NCBI GenBank assembly: GCA_022266195.1
Contig: WHVY01000002.1
Coordinates: 6,649,001 to 6,713,000 of the forward strand
Reading direction: 5' to 3'
From: Tetranychus cinnabarinus
Lineage: Eukaryota > Arthropoda > Arachnida > Trombidiformes > Tetranychidae
DNA length: 64,000 bases
The notes beneath the pieces are model-generated. The model saw nothing but the letters and a program-made list of their open reading frames with translations. It was not told the DNA's origin and did no database searches. Of this stretch, positions 12,101 through 24,128 are shown in pieces (the first letter of the stretch is position 1; each line of letters begins with the position of its first letter). A program made the position numbers and the translations under genes.

Positions 12101-13234
12101 AGTTAAACTGTAATTGAATGTAAACCTAATGTGTCTAACTTTGTCTAAAATACATCTTACATTTTATTTATTTTAGACAAAGGTACTAGATAAAGGTATC
12201 TTACCATGCAATCGAAATGCACTCGTACGGAGGTGTTATCGTTTATCTGAACTTATTGCTAAAATAGTTATGCAAAATAACCCGATGATATCTTTTCATC
12301 TTTTGAATACTTCAAGTGAACAGACTTTTTGTTAGTCTTTAAGCCTGAAAAGACTGTTTTGAGCTTAAAAATAGAGAAACATTGGGATTAAAAATCAATT
12401 TTAACCAGCTAAACAAATCATATTATTGTTTCCAGTTGAAAACAAATATCATGATAATGCAAAATAATCTGATTGTTGGTGAAAACTTTACACCAGCCAA
12501 ATTACTCAAACTTTACTGAATTATCTGTTGATCTTGGAAAATGCAGATTCAATCGGAAATGTGTTTTGTTTTTTTTGTTTATGAAACATTTCGAAACTAA
12601 ATTTGAGTTTTGCCGTAGATTTTTCTTCTACCATGATAATGCATTTGCTTATCATTTGATCAATGGTTGACAGTTGACTTGCTTTTGAAGATATGACATG
12701 AATAGCATCATGTTATCAATTTGTGATATGAAACCCATGGAGTATAATATGAAACTTACCAATGGTTGTGATGACAGTTAAACAGAATAGGAATGCTCCT
12801 GGAAATTCCCATTTATTATTTCGAGGTTTATTATCAAATCCACTTTGAATCTGTTTAATCAGATTAATGGCAAATGAATTGGTCTCGTTACGCATTATTT
12901 GGTCCCAGGCTTGCTTATTAAGAATGTTAATCTCATTGGTAATGATCCACATTTGATCAACCGAATCAATGATCATCTCACCAACCGAGATGTTGATATC
13001 ATTGCTGGCCTCACCTTCAAGCCGTTGAAAGAGCAGAGCACCACCAATCATGTAGGCAACAACAATGGCACTAATACCGATATGGCTAAACAGGAATGCA
13101 ACAAACTTGCGACAATAATCTTTACATTTTTCACCACTTGAACGGGGTCGATGAGAGATGCTAGTGTCCAACTTTCGAGAGCGATGATGATGACGGCCAC
13201 TTTTACGTTTAGATGTTCTCCTATCATAAGCCAT
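6103..13234 (-). CDS. two-pore-domain potassium channel (K2P-A), 3 exons
   Basis: Exons 13234-12760, 8853-8439 and 6625-6103 join in one frame (phase 1, then phase 2) to give 470 residues. Order: basic His-rich N-terminus; TM1 about 46-70; extracellular cap with N-glycosylation sequons at Asn81 and Asn116; P1 at about 145-161 with filter TIGYG; TM2 about 170-195; an intracellular M2-M3 loop of about 150 residues; TM3 about 352-374; P2 with filter TIGFGD at 392-397; TM4 about 411-438; a short acidic tail. Intron 1 splits the Gly codon of the P1 GYG, a recurrent K2P intron position. K2P channels dimerise and pass background K+ current at the plasma membrane. The long loop and short tail recall TRESK and the arthropod 'TWIK family 18' or sandman-like channels; exact orthology is unproven. 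The start at 13234 is the ATG nearest the conserved part. An in-frame ATG at 13288 and an acceptor-like site before 13234 leave the 5' end open. Confidence 0.9.
6626..8438 (-). other. K2P-A intron 2
   Basis: Bounded by a donor read as GG|GTAAAT and an acceptor TTGTACAG, between the exons for the M2-M3 loop and TM3. It is A+T-rich with no coding exon that I recognise. It holds one exact copy of the dispersed ACTCCCAGT word at 7580-7588. Confidence 0.75.
8948..9184. mobile_element. non-autonomous hAT-type MITE, about 237 bp
   Basis: The element starts TAGAGATGTGCGAT and ends so that its reverse complement starts TAGGGATTTTCCAAT, an imperfect terminal inverted repeat. It is flanked by a perfect 8-bp direct repeat, ATTGTGAC, at 8940-8947 and 9185-9192. 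An 8-bp target duplication with TAGRGATG-type ends is typical of the hAT superfamily. The interior is rich in GATCGAT words and has no coding capacity, so it must have been moved by a transposase made elsewhere. Confidence 0.72.
9209..9248. repeat. degenerate (TTAGG)n cluster 1
   Basis: Pentamers stay in register across the tract: TTAGG, TCAAG, TTAGA, ATAGG, TTGAG, TTAGG, TTAGG. It lies 17 bp beyond the right target duplication of the hAT MITE. TTAGG is the common arthropod telomere unit. Confidence 0.6.
10270..10297. repeat. (TTAGG)n cluster 2
   Basis: TTAGG TTAGG TTGGG TTAGG TTAGG in perfect pentameric register with one substitution. It is intronic in K2P-A and on the same strand as the other two intronic clusters. 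Confidence 0.7.
10358..10380. repeat. (TTAGG)n cluster 3
   Basis: TTAGG TTGGG TTAGG TCAGG in register, 60 bp after cluster 2. Confidence 0.6.
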
Positions 13235-15911
13235 AAAACAAAGTCTGGGAACAAGCACAGAACCTGACAAAGTCGACAAATGGATCAATTAAAGGGGACA
13301 AAAAGAGAAAAGGTGAAAAGGCGAAAATTTTTCTTACCTTTATCAGCCCATTGAATGATTGAATTTGAATCTTCTTTGAGGGAAACTGTAAACGCTTGTA
13401 ACTTGTAATGAACAAGATGAACATTAATTGATCAACTTTGAAGGGAAGGAAAATTGTTGAAAGTGAAAAATTGGAAGCAACAGAAAAATGAAAATAAATG
13501 AATCAAGTTGACAATGTGTTTATGATAATGATGATGATGATTGAATAACAAGATAGATGAGTAAATGTGAGCAAATAATAACAAAGCTCAAACTGGGTGA
13601 ACATAATACATAGATAAATAAGACAATAATGAGGAAAAAAGAGAAGATTTTTTTTCCTTTTCGATGTTGATGAAATTTATTTAGTTTTGTTTCGATTTCA
13701 CTAAAGGTTGAAGTAAAATTTGATTGATTGTAAGGTTATTGGGAGAGAATCAGATTTTCTGGTTAAATTCAGAGGAAACGGAAAGTGTGGAAACAGGGAA
13801 ATTTGCAGTCTAAAGATGAGTGTAAAATGATGATTAAAACTGGGAAACAATTAGTGATGTTGAGAATAGAAGTGAATCGAAAGAGAGAGAGAGAGTTAAC
13901 GAAATTAAGACTTTTCATCTTGTTTCGCGTCTTCCTTGTTTTTTTGTCTCATTCTTGGCATCATTTGGCAAGAGAAGAAGAAAAGTGAGAGAAAAGATGA
14001 GGATGAATGAGACTATCGTTGACTTTTAAGTTTCACTTTTATCCTTTTCTTCATCTTCATCTTTTCTTTCATTCATCTTAAAATAAAACAAACATTATCA
14101 ACTCGACTATAAAAATTGAGGAGAAAAATTTAAATTCTTTACCTTTTTTTCGCTCAATTTGTTCTTTCTTTACTTTTCCTTTGCAATTTGTGACAAAAGT
14201 TCATTTTCAAGTTGATTGATTTTTCATGGAAAAGTTTTTGCTGTAAAAATACTTTCAACTCAACTGCAAAGTTGAGCCATTCAATTTCAATTTCCCATCC
14301 AAATTGAACTGCTTTTTCGTTGAGTAAAGAAGTAGTCAATGAATACTCAACTATCCAGATGGAAAACCTGAGTGCACTGACTTTGTGGTTCGTTCAATTT
14401 CTTCAGTTTTTCGAGTTATAATTTATCTGTTATTTCTGAGATGCACTCCTCAACCTCTGATTTCCTGATAATGAGTTTGCTAATAAACTCTCAAGAAAGC
14501 GTATCTGTTGACTCCAATAAAGATCAATCACTTACAGAAACGTTCACCTGCTTTGCATGAACACACGATGTCGAACACTTTTTCAATGCATCGATATTTC
14601 TTTTCATTTTGGCCTTTGACCTAAAGGTCTTGTTAGCATCCAAAACCATCACTCTTTTAGCTATCTTCAAACTCTACAATTGGCTACATTAGATCATTCA
14701 AGATCATGCAAACAAGAGTTATAGCGTTTTGGATTTGATATTAAATGGCTATTAAATCGATACTTACATATAACCGCCATTAAGCAACAACCTAGTCGCG
14801 AAAATCATTTGTTTTCTGAATTTTCTTTGTTCTTTTGAATTTTAGATTGTTTGCAACTTTTTTAGACAAAATGTTCGCTTAATGAATCATTTTCATTAGT
14901 CCCAGATTGAACTTTTAACAATCAATTGATACTTTGAAACAATTTTATCACTATTCTTTAATTTCAATGAATTTATTTTTTCCTTTTTCTTCAACTCATC
15001 CTTTTCTTTCCTTTAAAAAGGCCAAGATGTTATGATTAAAATGAGGATAAAATGGCCAATGGTTCTGGACCATTTAAATTGTAAACATTATTTAACCGTC
15101 TGTTAAATTAACCCTGAAATGGCGAGCAAAGCCAAGAAAATTTGTAAACTTTTGTTGGCGCGAATTTTTCAAACAATCATTTGAGTCAAACGTCAATCCG
15201 AGAAACGTTTATCATCATCAACGCGAAAGAGAAACAATAATGGCAAATGCTTTCTAATAACACAATCGATTCAATGAAATAAATAAAATAATCATTTCTT
15301 ATCTGGTAAACACTTTTTATTCAATTGAATTAACTAATAGTATACTCAATATGGAATACAATTTTTGCTCCTTTTCTCATTCCTTTATTTTCCTTGTTTG
15401 TCCCACTTTAATCATTATTTCCTCCTTTACATTGGGAATTTGTTTGCTCAAATTTAACCTCACACTTGAGGCCACTATTATCAATAAAGGTAATATATTA
15501 AAGTGTAATATAACAATTGGGTTCAACGAATGTTCAATGTTTTCTCGGGTTAACCAATGTGAATCGAAAGATTCCAATGATAATTGCATTAAAATTACAT
15601 TATCATTTTTTTCGTCTTCTTTTTCTTCTTCTTTTCATTTTCTTTGCCAAACCATTTTTGGCTCATCATGATGACATTTGAAGATTTGGTCAACCATGAG
15701 TCTGGTTAGTGTCTTTTCCCCAACATGTTGAACTTGAGCACTTGACATGATGAAACAAAAGTTGACTCTTTTACGCGTTCATTTTCAATTTACAACAAAA
15801 ATAATTATTTCAACTTTCATCATCAGGTTAGTAGATTGTAAACCTTGATCTTAATAACAGCACTTTGAGATTACCATTCATTTGATTATCTCACTCTTGT
15901 GGTTCCAATAG
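13235..15911. other. intergenic, K2P-A 5' side to K2P-B 3' end
   Basis: A+T-rich, with no recognised gene. The minus-strand promoter of K2P-A should lie here. A relatively G+C-rich island around 15120-15250 contains TTGGCGCGAA at about 15155-15164, which resembles an E2F-type site, but its link to either gene is a guess. Confidence 0.4.
15351..15671 (+). CDS. unassigned 106-residue ORF, doubtful
   Basis: Starts at an ATG. It has one strongly hydrophobic segment near residues 8-35, then a Cys-containing part with four Cys between about residues 52 and 83 and possible N-glycosylation sites. This could be a small membrane or secreted protein with a single span followed by an extracellular Cys region, loosely like auxiliary channel subunits, but there is no family match I would defend. 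A frame of this length is expected by chance in DNA of this composition, and part of the opposite strand is also open. Confidence 0.15.
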   Translation: MEYNFCSFSHSFIFLVCPTLIIISSFTLGICLLKFNLTLEATIINKGNILKCNITIGFNECSMFSRVNQCESKDSNDNCIKITLSFFSSSFSSSFHFLCQTIFGSS

Positions 15912-17212
15912 TCAAACGTCGAAATCATCTTCACCCAGTAACGGGTTGTTGGGTGCTGGTGTTGCAGTCAACAGTTCACGTTCTGTGAGATGATGTGGAC
16001 ATTCGGTTGAATGACGTTTAGCGCACTTTGAGTTTGACAGTTTACGTCTCAAGTGATCTTGATAAAGGTTGAAAACCATGGCACCAAGGGATAGACCAAA
16101 TAAAATATATAAACAGCAAAGAATCAACTTTTTCTCGGAATTTCTGAAATCACTTAAAACCCAGGTTGCCTGGCCCAAGCCGATGGTCGATATTGAGGCA
16201 AAACAAAAATAAACTGACTCCCAATAGCTCCAACCTTCCCAAAGGTAAAACACTGAAGCTCCAGCAAAAATGTAAACTGCTATTATAATACAACACAACG
16301 TTATTGGGACGGTTTTGGGATAATAATTTGAATTGTAATTATTATCACACATTTTATTGTTCATCTGATTATCATTTGTTTTACTGGTTGGGTTACTATT
16401 GTTGGTGGCGCTTGTAAGGTTAATTAGATGATTACAGGGAGATGAACCTGGATGATGATGATTCGTTTCTTGGTATCGATAATCACTATGATCACCTTGG
16501 CATGTAGCAAGAGTCGCATTGATATGATCACCGTGATGATGAAGGGTATCACCACGAAGTATGGTTGCATGGGAATGACGGTTAAGTAACAGTCCACCAC
16601 AGGTAGTATAATGTTCAGGCACTTCTGTTTCAGGGCATATTTTGGTCTCCGAGTCACCCAAGGTTCCACCCAGCGGACCAACCGAGTTACCCATCGAGAC
16701 GACGGTCGGAGACAGAGCCACTCCACCTCCACCACCACCTGAACCAGACACTGTAATGGCATTACAAGTGCCTGATCCACCGTAGCAAGTAGTCGTACCC
16801 GGGGTTCCCTTGCAGACTATACCTAAGGTACCAGTGGTGTTGGGTGAGGTAGAGTTGCAGTGAAGGGCTACATGACCGGTTGTGTTATTGTGAATATCAT
16901 TCAATGATATATGATGAACATGATAATGATCATGTAAATGGTGGTGCGAGTGATGAGCATGGTGAGATAAGAGTCCACTTGAGGAGGATAAATGGACAGG
17001 ATCAAGGACATCAAGTGTCCCTGAGTTGGGTAGTGTTGATGCACTTGGACTGGGCAGGCAACTGCAACAACTACGGTAAAAGTATCTCAACCCATTGGCC
17101 AACATTGAGCCCATCTTGGATAGGAACAGAATCATCAATGGAATACCCAAAAGTGCATATAAAATTGTCAACATTTTCCCTTCCATAGTTCTTGGTCCAA
17201 TATTTCCGTATC
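15912..17212 (-). CDS. two-pore-domain potassium channel (K2P-B), 3' exon only
   Basis: One exon of about 433 codons beginning at acceptor TGTTTCAG|GATACGG, so its first residues complete the P1 filter as (G)YG, the same phase-1 position as in K2P-A. In order: TM2 (ILYALLGIPLMILFL), an M2-M3 intracellular loop of about 230 residues, TM3 (ITLCCIIIAVYIFAGASVFYL), P2 (YFCFASISTIGLGQ), TM4 (LILCCLYILFGLSLGAMVF) and a short tail. The loop is low-complexity: a His-rich block (HHAHHSHHHLHDHYHVHH), a Gly run, then Asn/Thr-rich sequence. P2 reads GLGQ where most K2P channels have GFGD or GLGD. TM1, the cap and the first part of P1 must be 5' (above 17212) and were not found up to 64 kb. K2P-A and K2P-B are paralogues in tandem, but whether they arose locally is not shown. 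Confidence 0.88.
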
Positions 17213-17682
17213 CTGAAACAGAACAAACAGAAAAAAGTGATGAGAAAATTGATGGTTTTTTTCACCATTCTTTACTCAATGGAAAATCTTAAACTCAAAT
17301 AAAGCTGAACAAATATCATGGACTGAAGAGCAACATGAGCTACACAAAACTTTGATTGTAACCAAGTGTAATTGAATGCGAACATGATTAAAGGGGAAAA
17401 GGCGAATGAGTTACTAATTCCTGAAAAGAAAAGCAAATGATATCATCAACAACAACATTCTGTTATCTGATATTCATTCCGTGTAATTGATAACTCTTGT
17501 TTCATCTGGTGAACTTTATCATCATCTTCTTTCACCATTGTAATAATGTACAAGAAAACATTTTCTTGTTGATAATAAATATTATTTTTTCTTCACTTGT
17601 AAACACAATGAATACACAAACAGGGAGGCGATGAATGAAGGCTACAAATTTTTATCATTTTACTCACACTCCCAGCATAGAG

Positions 17683-17686
<4 letters not shown>

Positions 17687-17724
<38 letters not shown>
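17687..17724. repeat. (GA)n microsatellite
   Basis: About 19 uninterrupted GA units. A near-copy of the dispersed word (ACTCCCAGC, 17668-17676) sits about 10 bp before it. Confidence 0.95.
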
Positions 17725-17729
<5 letters not shown>

Positions 17730-17845
17730 AAGTGCAGATAAAGTTCAAAAATGATACAACAATAATGATGATAATAAGTCATCGCTCAACTTGTTAGGTA
17801 ATAAAACGCTGGAAATGGCAAAAATTGAGATAATGATAAGTTTTC

Positions 17846-17854
17846 ACTCCCAGT
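17846..17854 (+). promoter_or_regulatory. ACTCCCAGT word, representative copy
   Basis: Exact copy inside TTTTCACTCCCAGT, preceded by AATGATAAG. Other exact copies: plus orientation at 7580, 18915, 22690, 23437 and 35299; reverse orientation (ACTGGGAGT) at 11845, 26580, 32421 and 62927. Near-copies differing at an end base: 17668, 18954, 19697 (reverse), 32868 (reverse), 33109 and 49423 (reverse). Sequence around the copies is unrelated beyond a TTTC/TTCA lead and frequent nearby GATAA. Function unknown; a protein-binding site is my inference. Confidence 0.5.
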
Positions 17855-20800
17855 AAAGAAGTTTTATAGCGAAGTTTTGTTGAAACTGGAAAAGTTGAAA
17901 AAATAATTGTAATCATATTGTTTGAGAATGGAAACATTTCTACTTTTTTCTTGTTTCCAATTCAACCATTCAGAATGAAAGATGAAATTTTCTTCTCAAA
18001 AGTATCATTATCATTCAACTTCAAGTACACATTGGATATCTTTATTTAGCTCAAGATGGAAACTTATCCATTTTCGTTGATAGAAAAGTGAACATTCCAA
18101 GTATTATTTCAAACATTTATTCTCAACTAGTTCCATCAACTTTTCACCCAAAATAGAAACTGTATCAGCGAATAAATAACAGCAAAATAGAGTCATTCTG
18201 ATCAGTTGATGATGTTCATGAAAGAAAACAATTCTCTCATGTTTTCTTTCCAAATTTTTCTTCTTTTCCTGATTTCGTTTCAATCAATCATAATTCTGAG
18301 CAACTTTTAAACTCTTAATAATCGCGATTCAAAGTTACTCGCAAGATTGAACTTGAATTATCAGCAGTTATTGAAAATATTCAAAAGGCTTCAATTCATG
18401 AGATAACGGAATTGAAGTTGAAAAAAATGAACTTTCTAAGCATTTCATGAAAAGTCCAATTTTTTCAAAACTAAAAGGAAATCGCAATGGAATTTGATGA
18501 AAAGTTCATTTCAAGTTGGACAATGAGATGAACTGAATGTTGAAATTATCAACTATTGTCAACAGACTATAATTACATTGGCATTATTCCCATGTTGGTA
18601 TAATGAGTTGGCCTAAAAAGTGGAAAAGCAAAGTTCACTCCAAGCCATTCTGATATCTAATAATGAATTTAATCAGAAGCGGGAGGTCAATCTAATTAAC
18701 GTAATGATTACAAACAATGAAAAATATAATTAACATGATAATAGAGAGGAACTAAAAATTTAAATGGAAAAATCGTAAAAAAAAGAAAAAGAAAAAAATA
18801 TTCAATCCCAACAGAATTTTATTGAACTTAACAGAAATTATCATTATGATTAAATGAGCTTCCAAATATAATTATCACATTAAACTAATAATAATGGCCT
18901 CTGATAATTATTCAACTCCCAGTAACAAAAGCTGATAACATAAACGAATGTTCGCTCCCAGCAGTTCAATAGCGATAACAGTGGGAAAATATTTGACGAA
19001 CGTGATGAGATTATTCAATCATGAATCCAGTTCGTTCTCAATGAGTTTGGCACACATTTGCGTTTATCAATCTCAACAAAGTTCATCAACTTTTCAATGC
19101 GAAACTCGTATTTCAACATTTTCACAAACCCGAGTTCTTTGAACAAAAAGTTGGCAAAACTAAAATTCCTATCATCGAACTTTTTCATTCAGATTCAGAT
19201 TAATAGTTCAGTTGATCAATTTCTTGAGCAATATTTTTCGAAATTTTTTTATTCGATTATCAGACGAGTCAGAATATTTTCACGAGTTACTCTGATGAAG
19301 TGACTCAAATCGCTCTTTGCTGGTCAGACAGGATTCTTACAGATTTTGAGCTATAATTTTTTTCGAAATGTTCTTGTTCGAATTTCCAAATGAATCGAAT
19401 TTTTCTGATAAAAGTTTATCGAATCCTTCTGTATTGCTGAAAGTTCTGCAACTGAATGTGAAAAGTTCTGAATAGTCTGATTAATTCACATTCTCTGCGG
19501 TCTGATTAATATCAGTTTGGTCAAAGCATTTGATTTATTTTCATATTCTGATTCAATGATCAAGTGAACAGGAAATAACAAGGAAACGTAAAAAGATACA
19601 TTTTATTAACCCTGTAATCAATAATGATTATCAATGTATTTTTGTCAGAAAAAATGTATTCTTTTCTTCTTTTTTCAGTTCAAATTAATGATTCAACCTG
19701 GGAGTGAAAATTATCATTCCCAAGCCGATTCTCAAGTGAGAAGAGTTTGATTTTAAAATTTCCACTCTTTACTTGAAATTTATTTGTTTTCAAATTTTTC
19801 TTTCTTTCTCTTCATGAATTGGACAGAAAAAAAAGTTTAAATATTTATTGAATGTTAATTGAAACTTTAATCATACAATCGGCCTCAAGCTATTGAGGTA
19901 AATATTTAAGGTTTAAAAGGTTAACACCTAAAGGTAAATAAATGTTGGACTTTTCAATGACTTTTTTTCCTCAAATGCTTTCCTCTTTACTTTGGCTTTT
20001 CCAATATTATGTTAGTTTTATGAGTTATCTTGCTCTTGATGATGATCAAGTTTTGATATTTTTGGACAACAAAAAAGTTTCATTTGGTTCAACTTCAATT
20101 CAAGTGTAAATATCTGGACAAATTTACTTTTTATTTCAATGAACCAAGATGAAGTCATTCATGTGGTTGCTTCATTTACCTTCTAAGGTCAACTGTGTGT
20201 TCAAGTCAGATTAATCAACATTGAAATCTTGAGAAGAAGAACAAATTTCACTTTAGTTCCAAATTTCGCTTCAATAAACCTTTTCATGGTTAAATATGTT
20301 TCTGCTGATTCTGTTTCCTGATCTTATTATTTTAATAATCGTTAGCGAGAAAGAAAGAGATTAAGAAAGTGATAAAAAAGTTGAACGAATTAGAAATATT
20401 GTCGTTTCAAGTCATCTTCAGATAATTCATGTTGAACATGAAAATGCTAACCAAGCAAATGTAACAATTCAATCATGAGAAACAATAAACTGTCGATTTA
20501 ATTGCATAGACATTGTTCAACAATCGACTCGAAATTGGTTCGAAACTGTTTTGCGAAATTTCATAGCAGCTGAGAAAATGAAAGTCTAATAAACTTAAAT
20601 CGATTAAATGGAATCTTTTTTCAGAGATTTTTTATGACGAAATTTCTGTGAAATGTTGAAAAAGATTTGAAAATTTGTCAGAATTGAATGTTTCAATTAT
20701 CATTGGAAATCGCTCAATCATCGAGAATAAAAAAATGGAAAATTTTCATTGTTTGTTGGACGAAGTTTGTCGATCTATTTTGTATTGTGATTCCGATGTG

Positions 20801-23800
20801 AAAACACTTTTGAATTAATATTGCATTTGTTTTGGCAAATGTTGAATAATGGTTTCGTGATATTATTCATTATCGATTAAATGATTTTATTTGTTTTAAT
20901 TTTCTCTTTCTTTTTTTGCCCAAATTTTGAAGTAGAAAATTATTCAATGGAAAAAAATTTAATGTTTGATTTATTTATATTTATCAACTTGGGAATAATC
21001 TTGATGCTACTTTTTATCATTTATAATTCAAAAGATTTTCTATGAATTATTTTAACATAAATTGGCCACTTTTGAGCATTTCATTTCAACAATTTATCTT
21101 GATTAAGGCGATCGAATCAACTGGACCAAATCTCAAATTGAATATTTATTTTCCATTTTATTGAAGTAAATGTTGTTCAACTTGCAAGCAATCGTTTTGA
21201 TTGGGATTATTTCAAATGTTTTCTCATCAGGGTGAGAAGTTCCAAACAACATTTCAAAAGATTTATCCAGATTAAATTCATCTCCAAGTATAAAACCAAA
21301 GTATTAATGTTTAGAAAGAAAAAATTCACAGAAATATTTTCAGAGCATCAGCAAAGCAGTATCTTTCACAGAATCTTTTCATTTCTAAACAGACGTTATC
21401 TTAAGCTTAAAAAATCTTAAAATTTTCCTCTGAACTTTTCGGGTAAAATCACTTCAAAAGTCCCTTTTTTGCCTCGACAGAACGTCAGGTCGGAAAAGCT
21501 CGGTCATAAAGTCATTCAATCTGAGGCTTGTACAAGAAATTCAAACACCTTTGGTGGTACTGTCAACACCTTATGCTAACAGACTTGAACATGGGGCCTC
21601 TAGGTGAAGAGTCAGTCATAGCCACAGGACTAAAACACGTAAACTAAGAGTTAGACTTTTATAGCGGTTGAAAAGTGTTAAAAGTCAATTGAACTTGTTT
21701 TTGGCTACAAGTTAAGAACTAGCGAACAATGATATTTGGAGAAATTTGTTTGTTGAATATTCGATTTGAAAATGTTTCCAAGATAATGCCAGTGGAATGG
21801 GCATGAGCGTTGCAAATACCTTGCACTAAATTCATCAACATGAACAACATGTCAAAATGTTTTCTCAATAATGATAATTATATCGATAAAAGTTTAGTTA
21901 AAGGTTGACATGTTCACATGTAGAAAGCTTAAGATAAAAAAGGCTGAAACATACAGTTTAAATGTTGTAACAATACTTGAGTTGACTTGAAGAAAGTGTT
22001 TTTCATTAAACAGACCATTAATCATGTAAGAAAATATAATCTTCAGTATTGTTAACCAGAATATTATTCACTGAATTGTGAGAGAAAGTGAGAGCGAAGA
22101 GAAAAAAAAGTAATACAAGAGAAAAGACTATCATGAGCATAAAATGAGTGACAAAAAATGACTCAAAATTGTCATCCATTGTGAATATTGCATTCAGAGT
22201 GTTTCCCTTGAAACAATTGAAATCAGATAATTTGAACCTTCAACCGAACAAAAAAAAAGAAAAGAAAAAAAAGAGCGAAAAAATATGCAATAATTTCCAT
22301 CATTTGTATAAATAACCATTATTATATCTCATCTTCACTACAAATATATCATTTAACATTTCTCATTATCCAAGGTTTGCTGTTGAATGAAAATGAATGA
22401 TCCAGATAAATGGAATATCTTTTCACTTGTTCAAGTTTCCTTGAAAGTTTACACCAAAACTGATGACATCAGTTGATAAGCATAATGATATTAATAAAAG
22501 ATGAGAAAAGAAAATTAGGCGAAAAAAATTTAACACAATTTTTTAAATCATTGAATATCAAGTCGTAAAACTATCATGACAAGTGAGTGTGAAAAAAGGA
22601 ATCAAAATAAAGATTTGAGTTTCTCATGAAAGAACAAGATTCTTGAAATAATTCAAAAGGCTTATTCAGATAATAATGATTACAGTTTCACTCCCAGTAA
22701 ATCATTATCAAACAATAAGGAGCAAAATTATGCGATTCTTGGAATTGGAGGAAAAAAGAAAAAAAGGAAAATTTCGATTTCTTCTTACACAATTTTTCTG
22801 TTAATCACATTTGTGTATCAATTGATGACATGTTTCATCGTTTCAACAGTTAATCCGAAAATGCAAAAAACAGAATTTCCACCTTTAATGATGAACATAA
22901 TTAACCATTCATCGTTGACATTAACAATTGAGATAATTAAAAGTGTTGTTCTGAATGGAATTATATTTTTTGTTCATTTCTGTTAATACACTGTTTGAGG
23001 TTTCCAGATGATATTAATTGAATGTTTGCTTCAGCCTTTTTTTTCGCCATTTTACTTTTTTCTTCTTGAATGAAATTTTCACAAGAGCAAAGATTATCAA
23101 GGTTTTCATGTTAAGCTGATTCAAGTTGATGGATAATTATTCAGTGTTGAATAATTGGCAGAAGAGAAAAAAAGATTTGCAGAAGAAAAGAGAAGAGAAA
23201 AGCTCAACATTTCAACAACTTTATTTAATCTCTATTGGCTTCATGATGAACCATGTTCTTCCTGCATGAGGATTCGTTCATTTTCCAGTGCAAAAACAAA
23301 AGTGTTTCCCAAGAAAAGGAACACTTTTTTTCTTCCATGGATTTTCATTCTTGGATTAACTTGAGCTTCCCTCCTAAAATGCATCAAATCCATGTTTACA
23401 GAGTCCAGTTTGACGAAAAGACGAGAGATATTTTTCACTCCCAGTCAATGCCATCGAAACTCTGAAAGTAAAACTTTGATTGCAATTTTACCTTCATTTG
23501 GTTCGAGTTTGCAAATTATGATTGATTTCTCGTCTTTTTGTAATAATAAACTGTAATGGTCATGTTCAGTCCAAGTGTAATAAACTCTTGATATCAGATA
23601 ATAATATTAGATGGTCGAGTATATGAATAGAGAAAGTTAATGTAATAAGGAAAAGGCAAGAAACAAAAAATGTAAGGTGAACGATGAGCCTAAGTAAATG
23701 TTGCCATGAAGCAAAAAACTGTCAACCCAAAGGTATAAATAACTTGGTCGAGGTGATAAATATATTTGCTGGTTGATACACGAAACAGTAAAAAAGGTTC

Positions 23801-24053
23801 AATAAAAAGCTGCACTGACCATTTGTTTTTTTGGCACTTTATCTTTTCGCTTTCCCCTCCTATCATCACCCTTCTCATCATCATTATCATCTGTCCTTTG
23901 GTTAGGATAATATATCAAATCTCAACCATTTACCTTTCTTGCAGTTGGAAAATGTTCTATCCGATTATTTATTGTGATTAAAAGTGGCCAAAAGAAAAGT
24001 TTCAACACGAAAAATTCGACTCGTTATTAATCTAGCATTTACCAGAAAATTGG

Positions 24054-24128
24054 AAAAATTTCAAGTTCGAAGAAAATTTTCTTGAAAAATTCGAAAATAT
24101 TTTCAAATTTTCTTCGAATTAAATTTTT
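24054..24128. repeat. 75-nt near-perfect hairpin
   Basis: Left arm 24054-24079 and right arm 24105-24128 pair over about 24 bp with very few mismatches. The core TTCGAAGAAAATTT pairs perfectly with AAATTTTCTTCGAA. Inside the loop, TTGAAAA and TTTTCAA can pair too. It could be a pre-miRNA-sized fold, a tiny MITE core, or a chance A+T palindrome. Confidence 0.55.

Larger units (their letters stand above)
8854..12759 (-). other. K2P-A intron 1, carrying mobile and repeat DNA
   Basis: Bounded by donor ATTG|GTAAGT and acceptor TTTACAG, splitting the P1 filter Gly codon. It contains a hAT-type MITE (8948-9184), three degenerate TTAGG clusters (9209-9248, 10270-10297, 10358-10380) and an exact ACTGGGAGT at 11845-11853. 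There is also an Asn-rich open stretch on the minus strand around 11113-11304 that lacks an ATG and is probably a simple repeat. Confidence 0.75.
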
